Positions 34,396-43,549 of a DNA stretch of 64,000 nt are shown piece by piece; the stretch's first letter is position 1, and each line of letters starts with the position of its first letter. This DNA is from Variovorax sp. OK212. Its GTDB lineage: Bacteria; Pseudomonadota; Gammaproteobacteria; Burkholderiales; Burkholderiaceae_C. The position numbers and the translations under genes were made by a program. Under the pieces are notes generated by a model. It was given only the letters and a program-made list of their open reading frames with translations, ran no database searches and had not been told where the DNA came from. Where the stretch lies: contig NZ_FOLP01000002.1 in the NCBI RefSeq assembly GCF_900112425.1, positions 62,001 to 126,000 on the forward strand, written 5' to 3'.

Positions 34396-35438
34396 ATGTC
34401 TCCCAGCTTCGTTCCGGCCGCCGAGGCCGCCACCCCGGCATCGCCAGGCGCCGCCCCCTCTCCCGCTCCTCTTCGTTACCTTGCACTGGCCGGCCCCACG
34501 GCCTCCGGCAAGACCGCCGCCGCGCTCGCGCTGGCCCGCCTGCAGCCGGTGGAGATCATTTCGGTCGACTCGGCCCTGGTCTATCGCGGCATGGACATCG
34601 GCACCGCCAAGCCCACCGCCGCCGAGCAGGCCGCCGTGCCGCACCACCTGATCGACATCCTCGATGCGCGCGAGAGCTACAGCGCCGCCGCCTTCGTGGC
34701 AGACGCCACGCGGCTCGTCGGCGAGATCCGCGCGCGCGGCGCGCTGCCGCTGCTGGTGGGCGGCACCATGCTGTACTTCAAGGCGCTGTTCGACGGCATC
34801 GACGCCATGCCCCCGGCCGACGCGGCCGTGCGCGCGCACATCGACGCCGACGCCGCCGCGCACGGCTGGCCCGCCATGCACGCGCGGCTCGCGCAGGTCG
34901 ACCCGGTGACGGCCGCGCGGCTCGCGCCGCAGGACAGCCAGCGCATCCAGCGCGCGCTCGAGGTGTGGGCCACCAGCGGCAAGCCGCTGTCGAGCTTTCA
35001 TGCGAGCGACAACAAGACGGCGCGGCCGCTCGAAGGCGGCATGCTGTTCTCGCTGGAGCCGGGCGAGCGCGCCTGGCTGCACGGCCGCATTGCCGAGCGC
35101 TTCGACGCGATGCTGACGGCCGGCTTCCTCGACGAGGTGCGCGCGCTGCGTGCGCGCGGCGACCTGTCGACCGACCTGCCCTCGATGCGCTGCGTCGGCT
35201 ACCGGCAGGCCTGGGAAACGCTGGACGCCTGCGGCGATGCGGCGCCCGGCGCCAAGGCCATGGCCGACCTGCGCGAACGCGGCATCGCGGCCACGCGCCA
35301 GCTCGCCAAGCGGCAGGTCACGTGGCTGCGCAGCATGCCGCAGCGCACCGTGATCGCCTGCGACGCGCCCGATGCCGTGCAGACCGCCGTTCACCTCATG
35401 GCTCAGGCCACTCAAGCAACCCAAGCCCACCACGCCGG

Positions 35439-35442
<4 letters not shown>
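34396..35442 (+). CDS. miaA: tRNA dimethylallyltransferase
   Basis: 348 residues. MiaA transfers the dimethylallyl group to A37 of tRNAs reading UNN codons. The P-loop is [13 protein letters not shown], followed by the [17 protein letters not shown] block, [19 protein letters not shown] and the [14 protein letters not shown]-terminal block. The N-terminus has an extra Ala/Pro-rich tail of about 25 residues. Its stop overlaps the ATPase start by four bases (ATGA), so the two are likely coupled. Confidence 0.95.
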
Positions 35443-36089
<647 letters not shown>

Positions 36090-36138
36090 GCGCGGACCCG
36101 TCGGCTCAGTCCGGCATTACGGCGGGGTTACCGCGGGT

Positions 36139-37101
36139 TTACTGCGGCGCGATCAGCGCGGCGAAGCGCGACAGGTCGACGTTGCCGCCGCTGATCACGA
36201 TGCCCACGCGCTGGCCTTCGATGGCCTTGGCCGCCGCGATGGCGCCCGCGAACGCGAGGCAGCCGGTGGGCTCCACCACCATCTTCATGCGCTCAGCGAA
36301 GAAGCGCATGGCTTCGACGAGCTGCTCGTCGGTCACCGTGAAGATGTCGTCCACGTCACGGCGGATGATGCCGAAGGTGTACTCGCCCAGGTGCTGCGTC
36401 TGCGCGCCGTCGGCGATGGTCTTCGGCGTTTCGATGTGCACGATCTTCCCGGTCCGGAACGACTGCTGGCCGTCGTTGCCCGCCTCGGGTTCCACGCCGT
36501 AGACCTTGCATTCGGGCGCCAGCGCGCGCGCCGACAGCGCCGAGCCCGACAGCAGACCGCCGCCGCCGAGGCACACGAACAGGTGGTCGAGCGGGCCGGT
36601 CTCCTCGATCAGTTCCTTCACCGCCGTGCCCTGGCCCGTGAGCACGTCGGGGTGGTCGTACGGCGGAATCATCGTCATGCCGCGCTCCTGCGCGAGCCGC
36701 CTGGTCAGGGCCTCGCGGTCCTCGGTGAAGCGGTCGTACATCACCACTTCGGCGCCGTAGCCCTTGGTGGCGGCCACCTTGGCCGCCGGCGCGTCCTTGG
36801 GCATGACGATCACGGCCGGCATCGACAGCAGGCGCGCCGACAGCGCGATGGCCTGCGCATGGTTGCCGGACGAGAACGCGATCACGCCGCCCTTGCGCTG
36901 CGTGGCGTCGAACTTAGACAGCGCATTGAACGCACCGCGGAACTTGAACGCGCCCATGCGCTGGAAGTTCTCGCACTTGAAGAAGAACTCCGCGCCCCAG
37001 CGCGCGTTGGCGGTGCTGGAGCGCAGCACCGGCGTGCGGTGGGCATGGCCCTCGAGCCGCGCGGCCGCGGCGATGACGTCGTCGTAGGTAGGTAGTTGCA
37101 T
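36139..37101 (-). CDS. Threonine/serine dehydratase-like PLP enzyme
   Basis: 320 residues, the length of catabolic threonine dehydratase or threo-3-hydroxyaspartate ammonia-lyase without a regulatory domain. The PLP lysine lies in FKFRGAFNAL, followed by FSSGNHAQAIAL, the glycine loop LGGGGLLSGSAL and SGGNVDLSRF. It deaminates a hydroxy amino acid; the exact one is open between Thr, Ser and 3-hydroxy-Asp. It is divergent from the GntR gene across 115 bp and convergent with the LolD-type gene. Confidence 0.88.
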   Translation of the reverse strand: MQLPTYDDVIAAAARLEGHAHRTPVLRSSTANARWGAEFFFKCENFQRMGAFKFRGAFNALSKFDATQRKGGVIAFSSGNHAQAIALSARLLSMPAVIVMPKDAPAAKVAATKGYGAEVVMYDRFTEDREALTRRLAQERGMTMIPPYDHPDVLTGQGTAVKELIEETGPLDHLFVCLGGGGLLSGSALSARALAPECKVYGVEPEAGNDGQQSFRTGKIVHIETPKTIADGAQTQHLGEYTFGIIRRDVDDIFTVTDEQLVEAMRFFAERMKMVVEPTGCLAFAGAIAAAKAIEGQRVGIVISGGNVDLSRFAALIAPQ

Positions 37102-37183
37102 GCGCCGAGCTTAGCGGCGGCCTGCAATTCTTTGCAGTCCCGATGGGTAAAAACCCGGGATACGCGCCGGCCGCAAAGTTCGT

Positions 37184-37199
37184 ACTCTGTATACAGAGT
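37184..37199. promoter_or_regulatory. Perfect 16-bp palindrome, candidate GntR operator
   Basis: ACTCTGTATACAGAGT, a perfect palindrome centred 25 bases before the GntR start. It resembles FadR-subfamily (FCD) operators in symmetry and position, and likely mediates autoregulation. Confidence 0.75.
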
Positions 37200-37216
37200 T
37201 CAAAGAGAGACCCGCC

Positions 37217-37945
37217 ATGCCCGCCCAGCTCCTCAGCATCGAAGTCGCCCCCGACCTCGTCGACCAGGTCTACCGCGCCCTGCTCGGCGCCATCAGCAGC
37301 GGCACGCTCGCGCCGGGCGAGCGCATCACGCAGGAAGACATCGCGCAGCGTCTCTCGGTCTCGCGCCAGCCCGTGCTGCAGGCGCTGCGGCTGCTGAAGA
37401 AGGACGGCTTCGTGCTCGACGCGCCCGGCCGCGGCGTGCTGGTGGCGCCGCTGGAGGCCGAGGCGATGCGCAAGGTCTACCAGGTGCGCGGCGCGCTCGA
37501 CGTGCTGGCCGCGCGGCTGGCGGCGCAGCAGCGCTTTCGCATCGACCCCAAGCTCATCGAACGGGGCCGGCGCGCGGCGCGCGGGCGCAATGTGGAAGCC
37601 ATGCTCGACGCCGACGTGGCCTTTCACCAGGCCATCTACGAGGCCTCGGGCAACCCGCTGATCGGCCAGAGCGCCGCGCCGCACTGGCGCCACCTGCGCC
37701 GCGCGATGGGCGCGGTGCTGCAGGCCGAGCCGCAGCGCGAATCGCTGTGGGACGAGCACGAAGCCATTGCCCAGGCCATTGCCGCCGGCCACGTGGAGCG
37801 CGCCGCGCGTCTGAGCGAGGAGCACGTCTCGCAGGCCAGCGAGGCACTGGGCGCGCGGCTCGCGCAGCAACTGGCGCGCGCCGCAACCCCTTCCCCCGGA
37901 CCCACCCCGCAGACCACCCAGCGAAAAAAAGGAGACAAGGCATGA
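37217..37945 (+). CDS. GntR-family regulator (FCD domain)
   Basis: 242 residues. The winged helix includes ITQEDIAQRLSVSRQPVLQALRLLKKDGFV (residues about 38-67). The FCD ligand domain has the metal-ligand pattern DADVAFHQAIYEASGNP and DEHEAIAQAIAAGH. Such regulators respond to carboxylates or sugar acids. The stop overlaps the dioxygenase start (ATGA), so regulator and enzymes form one operon. AGAGAG lies before the ATG. Confidence 0.92.
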   Translation: MPAQLLSIEVAPDLVDQVYRALLGAISSGTLAPGERITQEDIAQRLSVSRQPVLQALRLLKKDGFVLDAPGRGVLVAPLEAEAMRKVYQVRGALDVLAARLAAQQRFRIDPKLIERGRRAARGRNVEAMLDADVAFHQAIYEASGNPLIGQSAAPHWRHLRRAMGAVLQAEPQRESLWDEHEAIAQAIAAGHVERAARLSEEHVSQASEALGARLAQQLARAATPSPGPTPQTTQRKKGDKA

Positions 37946-38817
37946 AGCTGACCCCCGAGCAACGCGCGCAGTTCGAGCGCGACGGATACCTGTTCTTTCC
38001 CGGCCATTTCTCGCCCGAGGAAACCAGGGCACTGACCGACGCGGTGCCCGAGCTGTACAGCAAGCGCGAGGCCTTCAACGTGCGCGAGAAAGGCTCCGAC
38101 GCCGTGCGCACCAACTTCGCCGCGCACCTCATCAGCGAGCCTTTCGCTCGGCTGGCGCGGCACCCGCGCATGGTGGGCCCGGTGAGCGATCTCTTCAAGG
38201 AAGAGGTCTACATGCACCAGTTCAAGATCAACGGCAAGATGGCCTTCGAAGGCGAGGTGTGGCAGTGGCACCAGGACTACGGCACCTGGCTCAACGACGA
38301 CCTGATGCCCACCGAGCGCGCGATGAACGTCGCGATCTTCCTGGACGACGTGACCGAGCACAACGGCCCGCTGATGTTCATTCCGGGCAGCCACCGCAAG
38401 GGCGTGGTCGATGCGAAACACGACCTCACCACCACCAGCTACCCGCTGTGGACGGTCGACAACGACCTGATCCGCCAGCTGGTGGAGCGCGCCGGCGGCA
38501 AGCAGGGCGGCATCGTCTCGCCCAAGGGGCCGGCCGGCTCGATGATCCTGTTCCACAGCTGCCTGGTGCATGCCTCGGGCAGCAACCTGTCGCCGTTCAA
38601 CCGCGTGGCGGTGTACCTGAGCCTGTGCGCGGTCAGCAACCACATCCGCCGGCACAAGCGGCCCGAGTACATCGCGCACCGTGACTTCACGCCCATCGAG
38701 ATGCTGCCCGACGACTGCCTGCTCAAGCCCTACCCGGTCGACGTGCCGTGGAAGAGCGGCCTGCCCGAGAGCGCGCTGCGCACCTCGCTCGCGCTGATCG
38801 AACCCGTGGAGGCCTGA
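37942..38817 (+). CDS. Phytanoyl-CoA dioxygenase family protein (Fe(II)/2-oxoglutarate)
   Basis: 291 residues of the PhyH/EctD group. The iron motif HQD (in WQWHQDYGTW) and the distal His (VHASGSN) are present, with an Arg-like binding region in NRVAVYLSL. It is expected to hydroxylate an unactivated carbon using 2-oxoglutarate and oxygen. GGAG is placed eight bases before the ATG. It lies between the GntR regulator and the COG4091 oxidoreductase, so it is probably the opening step in degrading an unknown compound. Confidence 0.88.
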   Translation: MKLTPEQRAQFERDGYLFFPGHFSPEETRALTDAVPELYSKREAFNVREKGSDAVRTNFAAHLISEPFARLARHPRMVGPVSDLFKEEVYMHQFKINGKMAFEGEVWQWHQDYGTWLNDDLMPTERAMNVAIFLDDVTEHNGPLMFIPGSHRKGVVDAKHDLTTTSYPLWTVDNDLIRQLVERAGGKQGGIVSPKGPAGSMILFHSCLVHASGSNLSPFNRVAVYLSLCAVSNHIRRHKRPEYIAHRDFTPIEMLPDDCLLKPYPVDVPWKSGLPESALRTSLALIEPVEA

Positions 38818-38822
38818 ACACC

Positions 38823-40184
38823 ATGAGCCTCTATACCCGCCTGCAGCAACGCGCCGCCGAAGGCCGCCCCATCCGCATCGGCCTGATCGGCGCCGGCAAG
38901 TTCGGCGCCATGTACCTCGCGCAGATTCCGCGCACGCCCGGCGTGCAGCTGGTGGCCATTGCCGACCTGTCGCCCGACGCGGCCCGCGTCAACCTGGAGC
39001 GCGTGGGCTGGCAGCCCGGACGCGCCGCCGCCGGCTCGGTGCAGGAGGCGCTGAAGCACGGCACCACCTGGATCACCGACGACTGGCAGGCCGTGACGCG
39101 CGAGCCCTCCATCGACATCGTGGTCGAGTGCACCGGCAACCCCATCGCCGCGGTCGACCATTGCCTGGATGCATTCGCGCACGGCAAGCACGTGGTCAAC
39201 GTGACGGTGGAGGCCGACGCCTTCTGCGGCCCGCTGCTCGCGCACAAGGCGCGGCAGGCCGGCGTGGTGTATTCGCTGGCCTTCGGCGACCAGCCCGCGC
39301 TGATCTGCGACCTGGTCGACTGGGCGCGCACCTGCGGCTTTCCGGTGGTGGCGGCCGGGCGCGGCCACAAGTGGCTGCCGCACTTCACCGAGTCGACGCC
39401 CGAGACGGTGTGGGGCAACTACGGCCTCACGCCCGAGCAGGCGAAGCGCGGCGGCCTCAACCCGAAGATGTTCAACAGCTTCCTCGACGGCTCCAAGCCG
39501 TCCATCGAAAGCTCGGCCGTGGCCAACGCCACCGGCCTCGGCGTGCCGTCGGACGGCCTGCTCTACCCGCCCGCGAGCGTGGAAGACATTCCCTTCGTCA
39601 CGCGCCCGAAGAGCGAAGGCGGCGTGCTCGAGCGCAAGGGCATGGTCGAGGTGGTGTCTTCGCTGGAAGCCGACGGCCGCAAGATTCCGTACGACATCCG
39701 CATGGGCGTGTGGGTCACGGTGGAGGCCGAGACCGACTACATCAAGAACTGCTTCGAGGAATACAACGCCCACACCGACCCGAGCGGGCGCTACTTCACG
39801 CTGTACAAGCGCTGGCACCTGATCGGGCTGGAGGTCGGCATGTCGGTGGCCAGCGTGGCGCTGCGCGGCGAGGCCACCGGCGTGGCCAGCTGCTGGAACG
39901 CCGACGTGGTGGCCACCGCCAAGCGCGACCTGGCGGCCGGTGAAATGCTCGACGGCGAAGGCGGCTACACCGTGTGGGGCAAGCTGCTGCCGGCCGAGCG
40001 CTCGCTGCGCCTGGGCGGCCTGCCGCTGGGGCTGGCGCACAACGTCAAGCTGGTGCGCCCGGTGAAGAAGGGGCAGAGCCTGAGCTGGGCCGACGTGGCG
40101 ATCGACACCGCCACCGGCGCCTACAGGCTGCGCCAGGAGATGGAGGCCATGTTCACGCCCGCGGTGCAGGCCCGGGCGGCCTGA
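38823..40184 (+). CDS. COG4091-type NAD(P)-dependent oxidoreductase with SAF domain
   Basis: 453 residues. The N-terminal Rossmann fold (RIGLIGAGKFGAMY) and the homoserine dehydrogenase-like core (VECTGNPIAAVDH, EADAFCGPLLAHKA) are followed by a C-terminal SAF domain (AAGEMLDGEGGYTVWGKL). These proteins are annotated as predicted homoserine dehydrogenases, but family members act on other polyols and sugar acids. It is the last gene of the GntR operon, five bp after the dioxygenase. Confidence 0.85.
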   Translation: MSLYTRLQQRAAEGRPIRIGLIGAGKFGAMYLAQIPRTPGVQLVAIADLSPDAARVNLERVGWQPGRAAAGSVQEALKHGTTWITDDWQAVTREPSIDIVVECTGNPIAAVDHCLDAFAHGKHVVNVTVEADAFCGPLLAHKARQAGVVYSLAFGDQPALICDLVDWARTCGFPVVAAGRGHKWLPHFTESTPETVWGNYGLTPEQAKRGGLNPKMFNSFLDGSKPSIESSAVANATGLGVPSDGLLYPPASVEDIPFVTRPKSEGGVLERKGMVEVVSSLEADGRKIPYDIRMGVWVTVEAETDYIKNCFEEYNAHTDPSGRYFTLYKRWHLIGLEVGMSVASVALRGEATGVASCWNADVVATAKRDLAAGEMLDGEGGYTVWGKLLPAERSLRLGGLPLGLAHNVKLVRPVKKGQSLSWADVAIDTATGAYRLRQEMEAMFTPAVQARAA

Positions 40185-40278
40185 GCCGACAGGCCCGTGA
40201 ACCGGGGCGGCAGGGAAACGGGGCATTGCGCCCGGCCGCCATAAGCGAAAAAATATTCTGCTCGACGCGGCCACCCCG

Positions 40279-40305
40279 TGTCGAAATGGCCGCCGGCGGG
40301 CCGTC
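40279..40305 (+). promoter_or_regulatory. ECF42-type promoter, TGTCGA-N17-CGTC
   Basis: TGTCGA at 40279-40284, a 17-bp spacer and CGTC at 40302-40305, 49 bases upstream of the DGPF gene. These match the -35 (TGTCGA) and -10 (CGA/TC) elements reported for ECF42 sigma factors in Streptomyces. It implies autoregulation of this pair. Confidence 0.75.
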
Positions 40306-40353
40306 ATTGTGGTGAGCGATCCTGCTCAGCTTCTTCCCTACCGGAGAGACACC

Positions 40354-40722
40354 ATGCAGTACATGTTGATGTTCTACCAGCCCGCGGCCGAATTCGAGCA
40401 ACGCGAAGACGCCGCCTCCCAGGCCTACCGCGCCAGCTGGATGGCCTACGCCGACGCCGTGCGCCAGGCGGGCATTTCGCTCGGCGGCCACGGCCTGCTG
40501 CCGCCCATGACCGGCACCACGCTGCGCGTGCGCGGCGACAAGCGCCAGGTGCAGGACGGCCCCTTCGCCGACACCAAGGAGCAGCTCGGCGGCTACTTCG
40601 TGATCGACGTGGCCGACCTGGACGCGGCGCTCGAATGGGCGGCACGCGCGCCCTGCGCCACCAGCGGCGGGGTCGAGGTGCGCCCCGTGTTCACCGCCAC
40701 CGCGATGGCATCGGCGGCGTGA
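40354..40722 (+). CDS. DGPF/YCII-domain protein
   Basis: 122 residues with an N-terminal MQYMLMFYQPAAEFEQRED strand-helix and the DGPF motif QDGPFADTKEQLGGYFVIDV. Such proteins are linked to ECF42 sigma factors, often as several copies. Their activity is unknown. The start is at ATG 40354 after GGAG. Its stop overlaps the sigma gene start (GTGA), so they are coupled. Confidence 0.9.
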   Translation: MQYMLMFYQPAAEFEQREDAASQAYRASWMAYADAVRQAGISLGGHGLLPPMTGTTLRVRGDKRQVQDGPFADTKEQLGGYFVIDVADLDAALEWAARAPCATSGGVEVRPVFTATAMASAA

Positions 40723-42020
40723 CGGCCCCGGCGGCGCCTTCCACGGCTGCGGCGGCGGCGGCTGCAGCGGCCGCCGCAGCTTCAGCAGCCGCTGCGCCGG
40801 CTTCGTTCAACGTCGCCGAGCGCGCGGCGCGCGAATCCTACGGCCGGCTGCTGGCCATCCTGTCCGCGCGCACGCACGACATCGCCGCCTCGGAAGACGC
40901 GCTGGCCGACGCCTTCGCGCGCGCGCTCGACCGCTGGCCCGCCGACGGCGTGCCGCAGCAGCCCGACGCCTGGCTGCTGAGCGTGGCGCGCCATCGCAAG
41001 CTCGACGCCTGGCGCCACACCCGCGTGCAGGACAAGGCCACGCAAAGCCTGATGCTGCTGGCCGGCGAGGTCGACGAGGGCACCACCGACGGCGCCGCCG
41101 TGCCCGACGAGCGGCTGCGCCTGCTCTTCGTGTGCGCGCACCCGGCCATCGACGCGCCGGCGCGCGCGCCGCTCATGCTGCAGACCGTGCTCGGGCTGGA
41201 CGCCGCGCGCATGGCCGGCGCCTTCCTGACCTCGCCCTCCACCCTCGGCCAGCGGCTGGTGCGCGCCAAGGCCCGCATCCGCGCGGCCGGCATTCCCTTC
41301 GAGTACCCGCAGGCGCGCGACCTGCCGCACCGGCTGCAGGACGTGCTCGACGGCATCTACGCGGCCTACGGCACCGGCTGGGACGACGTGGACGGCGCCG
41401 ACGCCCTGCCTCGCGGGCTGACCGCGGAGGCCATCGACCTGTGCCGCATCCTGTGCCGGCTGATGCCGCAGGAGCCAGAGCCGCTCGGCCTGCTGGCGCT
41501 CATGCTGTTCTGCGACGCGCGCATGGCGGCGCGCCGCAGCGACACCGGCGCCTACGTGCCGCTCGACCAGCAGGACATCACGCGCTGGAACCACCAGTTG
41601 CTGGCCGAGGCCGAGCACCACCTGCGGCACGCGTCCACGCTGCAGTCGCTGGGCGCGTACCAGCTGGAGGCCGCCATCCAGTCGGCGCACTGCGAACGCC
41701 GCGCGGGCGCGCCGGTGCCGCCCGAGACCATGGTGTCGCTGTACGAAGGCCTGCTGGCGCTGCGCCCGAGCATCGGCGCGCAGGTCAGCCGTGCCTGCGC
41801 GCTGGCCAACGCCAGGGGACCGGAGGTCGGACTGCAGGCGCTCGACGCGATTCCCGCCGGCGAGGTGACCAGCTACCAGCCCTTCTGGGCGGCGCGGGCG
41901 CACCTGCTCGCGAACGGCGGCGCGCGCGTGGCGGCGCGCCAGGCCTATGCGCGTGCGATCGGGCTCAGCAGCAGCGCGGTGGTGCGGGCGTACCTGCATG
42001 CGATGTCGGACCGCCTGTGA
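40719..42020 (+). CDS. ECF42-type RNA polymerase sigma factor
   Basis: 433 residues. An N-terminal Ala-rich tail (about 30 residues) precedes sigma region 2 (ARESYGRLLAILSARTHDIA, then EDALADAFARALDRWPADGVP and AWLLSVARHRKLDAWR) and region 4 (FLTSPSTLGQRLVRAKARI). A long C-terminal TPR-like helical part (about 200-433) is typical of ECF42, and lacks a separate anti-sigma gene. The GTG start overlaps the DGPF stop. It likely transcribes its own operon from the promoter at 40279. Confidence 0.9.
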   Translation: MTAPAAPSTAAAAAAAAAAAASAAAAPASFNVAERAARESYGRLLAILSARTHDIAASEDALADAFARALDRWPADGVPQQPDAWLLSVARHRKLDAWRHTRVQDKATQSLMLLAGEVDEGTTDGAAVPDERLRLLFVCAHPAIDAPARAPLMLQTVLGLDAARMAGAFLTSPSTLGQRLVRAKARIRAAGIPFEYPQARDLPHRLQDVLDGIYAAYGTGWDDVDGADALPRGLTAEAIDLCRILCRLMPQEPEPLGLLALMLFCDARMAARRSDTGAYVPLDQQDITRWNHQLLAEAEHHLRHASTLQSLGAYQLEAAIQSAHCERRAGAPVPPETMVSLYEGLLALRPSIGAQVSRACALANARGPEVGLQALDAIPAGEVTSYQPFWAARAHLLANGGARVAARQAYARAIGLSSSAVVRAYLHAMSDRL

Positions 42021-42065
42021 CCGGCCCTGACCGGCCTTGAACGGCCTTGAACGGCCCCGTGCAGA

Positions 42066-42788
42066 CTATTTCGTGTTGAAGGTGCGCGGAAAGAGCGCCG
42101 CCTGCGAGCGGTCGCGCAGCCGGTAGCTCATGGCCGGGCGGCCCAGGCTGCCGGTGACCATGCCGGCCTCTTCCATGAACTCGCCGTCGAGCATGCGCTT
42201 GCGGAAAGCGCTCTTGTCGATGTCGCGGCCCAGCACCACTTCGTAGGTGTGCTGCAGCGCCGGCAGCGTGAACGGCTCCTCGAGCAGGAAGGCCGGCAGC
42301 GACGTGTATTCGACCTTGCTGCGCAGCCGGGCGATGGCCGCGTCGAGCAGCTCGCCATGGTCGAAGGCCAGCCGCTTGCGCGATGCCGCATCGACCTCGA
42401 ACCACGCCACTTCGGCCGCGTTCGCGCCGCTGCGCAACTGCATCGCCTGCACCGGAATCAGCGCATAGAAGCAGTGCGTGGCCGACCAGCCGCGCGGGTC
42501 GCGCTGCGCCCCGCCCCAGCTGCCGAGCTGCTCGAGGTAGGGCGTGACCACGCCGGTCTTCTCGCGCAGCTTGCGCTGCGCGCAGGCCAGCAGCGTGGCG
42601 TCTTCGTCGATGTTCACGAAGCCGCCCGGCAGCGCCCACTTGCCGGGAAACGGCTCGTCGGTGTCGGCGGGCCGCTTCACCAGCAGCACCTGCAGCGCGT
42701 CGTCGCGCACGGTGAACATCACCACGTCGACCGTGACCAGCGGGCGCGGAAAGGTCAGGGGCGGGAACCTGGGCGATGGCGTATTCAC
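42066..42788 (-). CDS. nrtR: NrtR-like ADP-ribose-sensing transcriptional regulator (Nudix + winged helix)
   Basis: 240 residues. The N-terminal Nudix domain has the fold (VTVDVVMFTVRDDALQVLLVKRP and KWALPGGFVNID), but the catalytic box (residues 55-80) is degenerate: the canonical RE and EE positions read AQ and RE (AQRKLREKTGV). The C-terminal winged helix (residues about 160-235) has ALQHTYEVVLGRDIDKSAFRKRM. NrtR repressors bind ADP-ribose without cutting it and control NAD synthesis genes. GTG start at 42788. It is divergent from the ADP-ribose operon; the two repeats between are its likely operators. Its regulon here is inferred. Confidence 0.85.
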   Translation of the reverse strand: MNTPSPRFPPLTFPRPLVTVDVVMFTVRDDALQVLLVKRPADTDEPFPGKWALPGGFVNIDEDATLLACAQRKLREKTGVVTPYLEQLGSWGGAQRDPRGWSATHCFYALIPVQAMQLRSGANAAEVAWFEVDAASRKRLAFDHGELLDAAIARLRSKVEYTSLPAFLLEEPFTLPALQHTYEVVLGRDIDKSAFRKRMLDGEFMEEAGMVTGSLGRPAMSYRLRDRSQAALFPRTFNTK

Positions 42789-42814
42789 GGGATGGCTTGA
42801 CTCCGGATTTATTA

Positions 42815-42829
42815 GTTGTACTATACAAC
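42815..42829. promoter_or_regulatory. NrtR operator candidate 1
   Basis: GTTGTA-cta-TACAAC, a perfect inverted repeat in the divergent promoter. Its start is 24 bp from the start of the second repeat. Confidence 0.7.
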
Positions 42830-42837
42830 CCTTGATT

Positions 42838-42854
42838 AGTTGCACAGGGCAACT
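42838..42854. promoter_or_regulatory. NrtR operator candidate 2
   Basis: AGTTGC-acagg-GCAACT, a perfect inverted repeat. Its core GTTGC-n5-GCAAC is like the first site at 42815. A TTG here is in frame with DUF4291 but is part of the operator rather than a plausible start. Confidence 0.7.
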
Positions 42855-42896
42855 TTCATGGAAATCACAAGAACTACAACGAAGGAACAAGAACAA

Positions 42897-43523
42897 ATGA
42901 ACGACGCTGTCACACCCCTGCCCACCGAACGGCACATCGCGCAGCGCGCGCGCTGGCCGAAAAGCGGGCAACACATCCTGGCCCACCACGACGCGCATTC
43001 CGTCGTCGTGTACCAGGCCTATCGCCCCGAGATCGGCGAGTACGCCATTCGCCACGGCCGGCTCGACGGCCCGGCCTTCAGCCTTTCGCGCATGAGCTGG
43101 ATCAAGCCGAACTTCCTGTGGATGATGTACCGCAGCGGCTGGGGCACCAAGGAAGGCCAGGAGGTCACGCTGGGCCTGCGGCTGCGCCGCGCGTTCTTCG
43201 AGCGCGTGGTGCGCGAGGCCGTGCCTTCGACGTTCAACGCGAGCCAGGCCGGCTACCCGAGCCGAGAGGCATGGCAGGAAGCCGTCGGCCGCTCCGAGGT
43301 GCGCCTGCAATGGGATCCCGACCACTCGCCGCGCGGCGGCAAGCTGGAGCGCCGCGCGATCCAGCTCGGCCTGCGCGGACGTACCCTCGCAGCCTTCGCG
43401 CACGAAGAACTGCTGGAGGTCATCGACATGCGCGCCTTCGTGGACACGCAGCGCCCGCTCGCGCAAGACGATGACCCCGCGCTGCAACTGCCGGTGGAGC
43501 ATGTGCTCGACATCGGCACCTGA
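42897..43523 (+). CDS. DUF4291 family protein
   Basis: 208 residues of DUF4291. Visible blocks are DAHSVVVYQAYRPEIGEYAIRHG, FSLSRMSWIKPNFLWMMYRSGW, the VREAVPSTF and RLQWDPDHSP stretch, and RAIQLGLRG. The conserved Tyr/Arg/Trp content suggests a nucleic acid or nucleotide-handling enzyme, but its activity is not established to my knowledge. ATG 42897 follows AAGGA; two earlier in-frame starts lie in or near the operators. It opens an apparent operon with NADAR and a DraG-like hydrolase. Confidence 0.85.
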   Translation: MNDAVTPLPTERHIAQRARWPKSGQHILAHHDAHSVVVYQAYRPEIGEYAIRHGRLDGPAFSLSRMSWIKPNFLWMMYRSGWGTKEGQEVTLGLRLRRAFFERVVREAVPSTFNASQAGYPSREAWQEAVGRSEVRLQWDPDHSPRGGKLERRAIQLGLRGRTLAAFAHEELLEVIDMRAFVDTQRPLAQDDDPALQLPVEHVLDIGT

Positions 43524-43549
43524 GACTGAACAACAAGGAGAGAGAAAAA

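Noticed and set aside
40725..40800. Alanine-rich start of the sigma factor as a separate small gene or leader
   Set aside because: The GTG overlap with the DGPF stop and continuous frame support one sigma protein with a low-complexity tail.
41965..42852. A minus-strand frame spanning the NrtR promoter
   Set aside because: It reads through the operators in another frame and has no domain. The regulator frame is 42066-42788.
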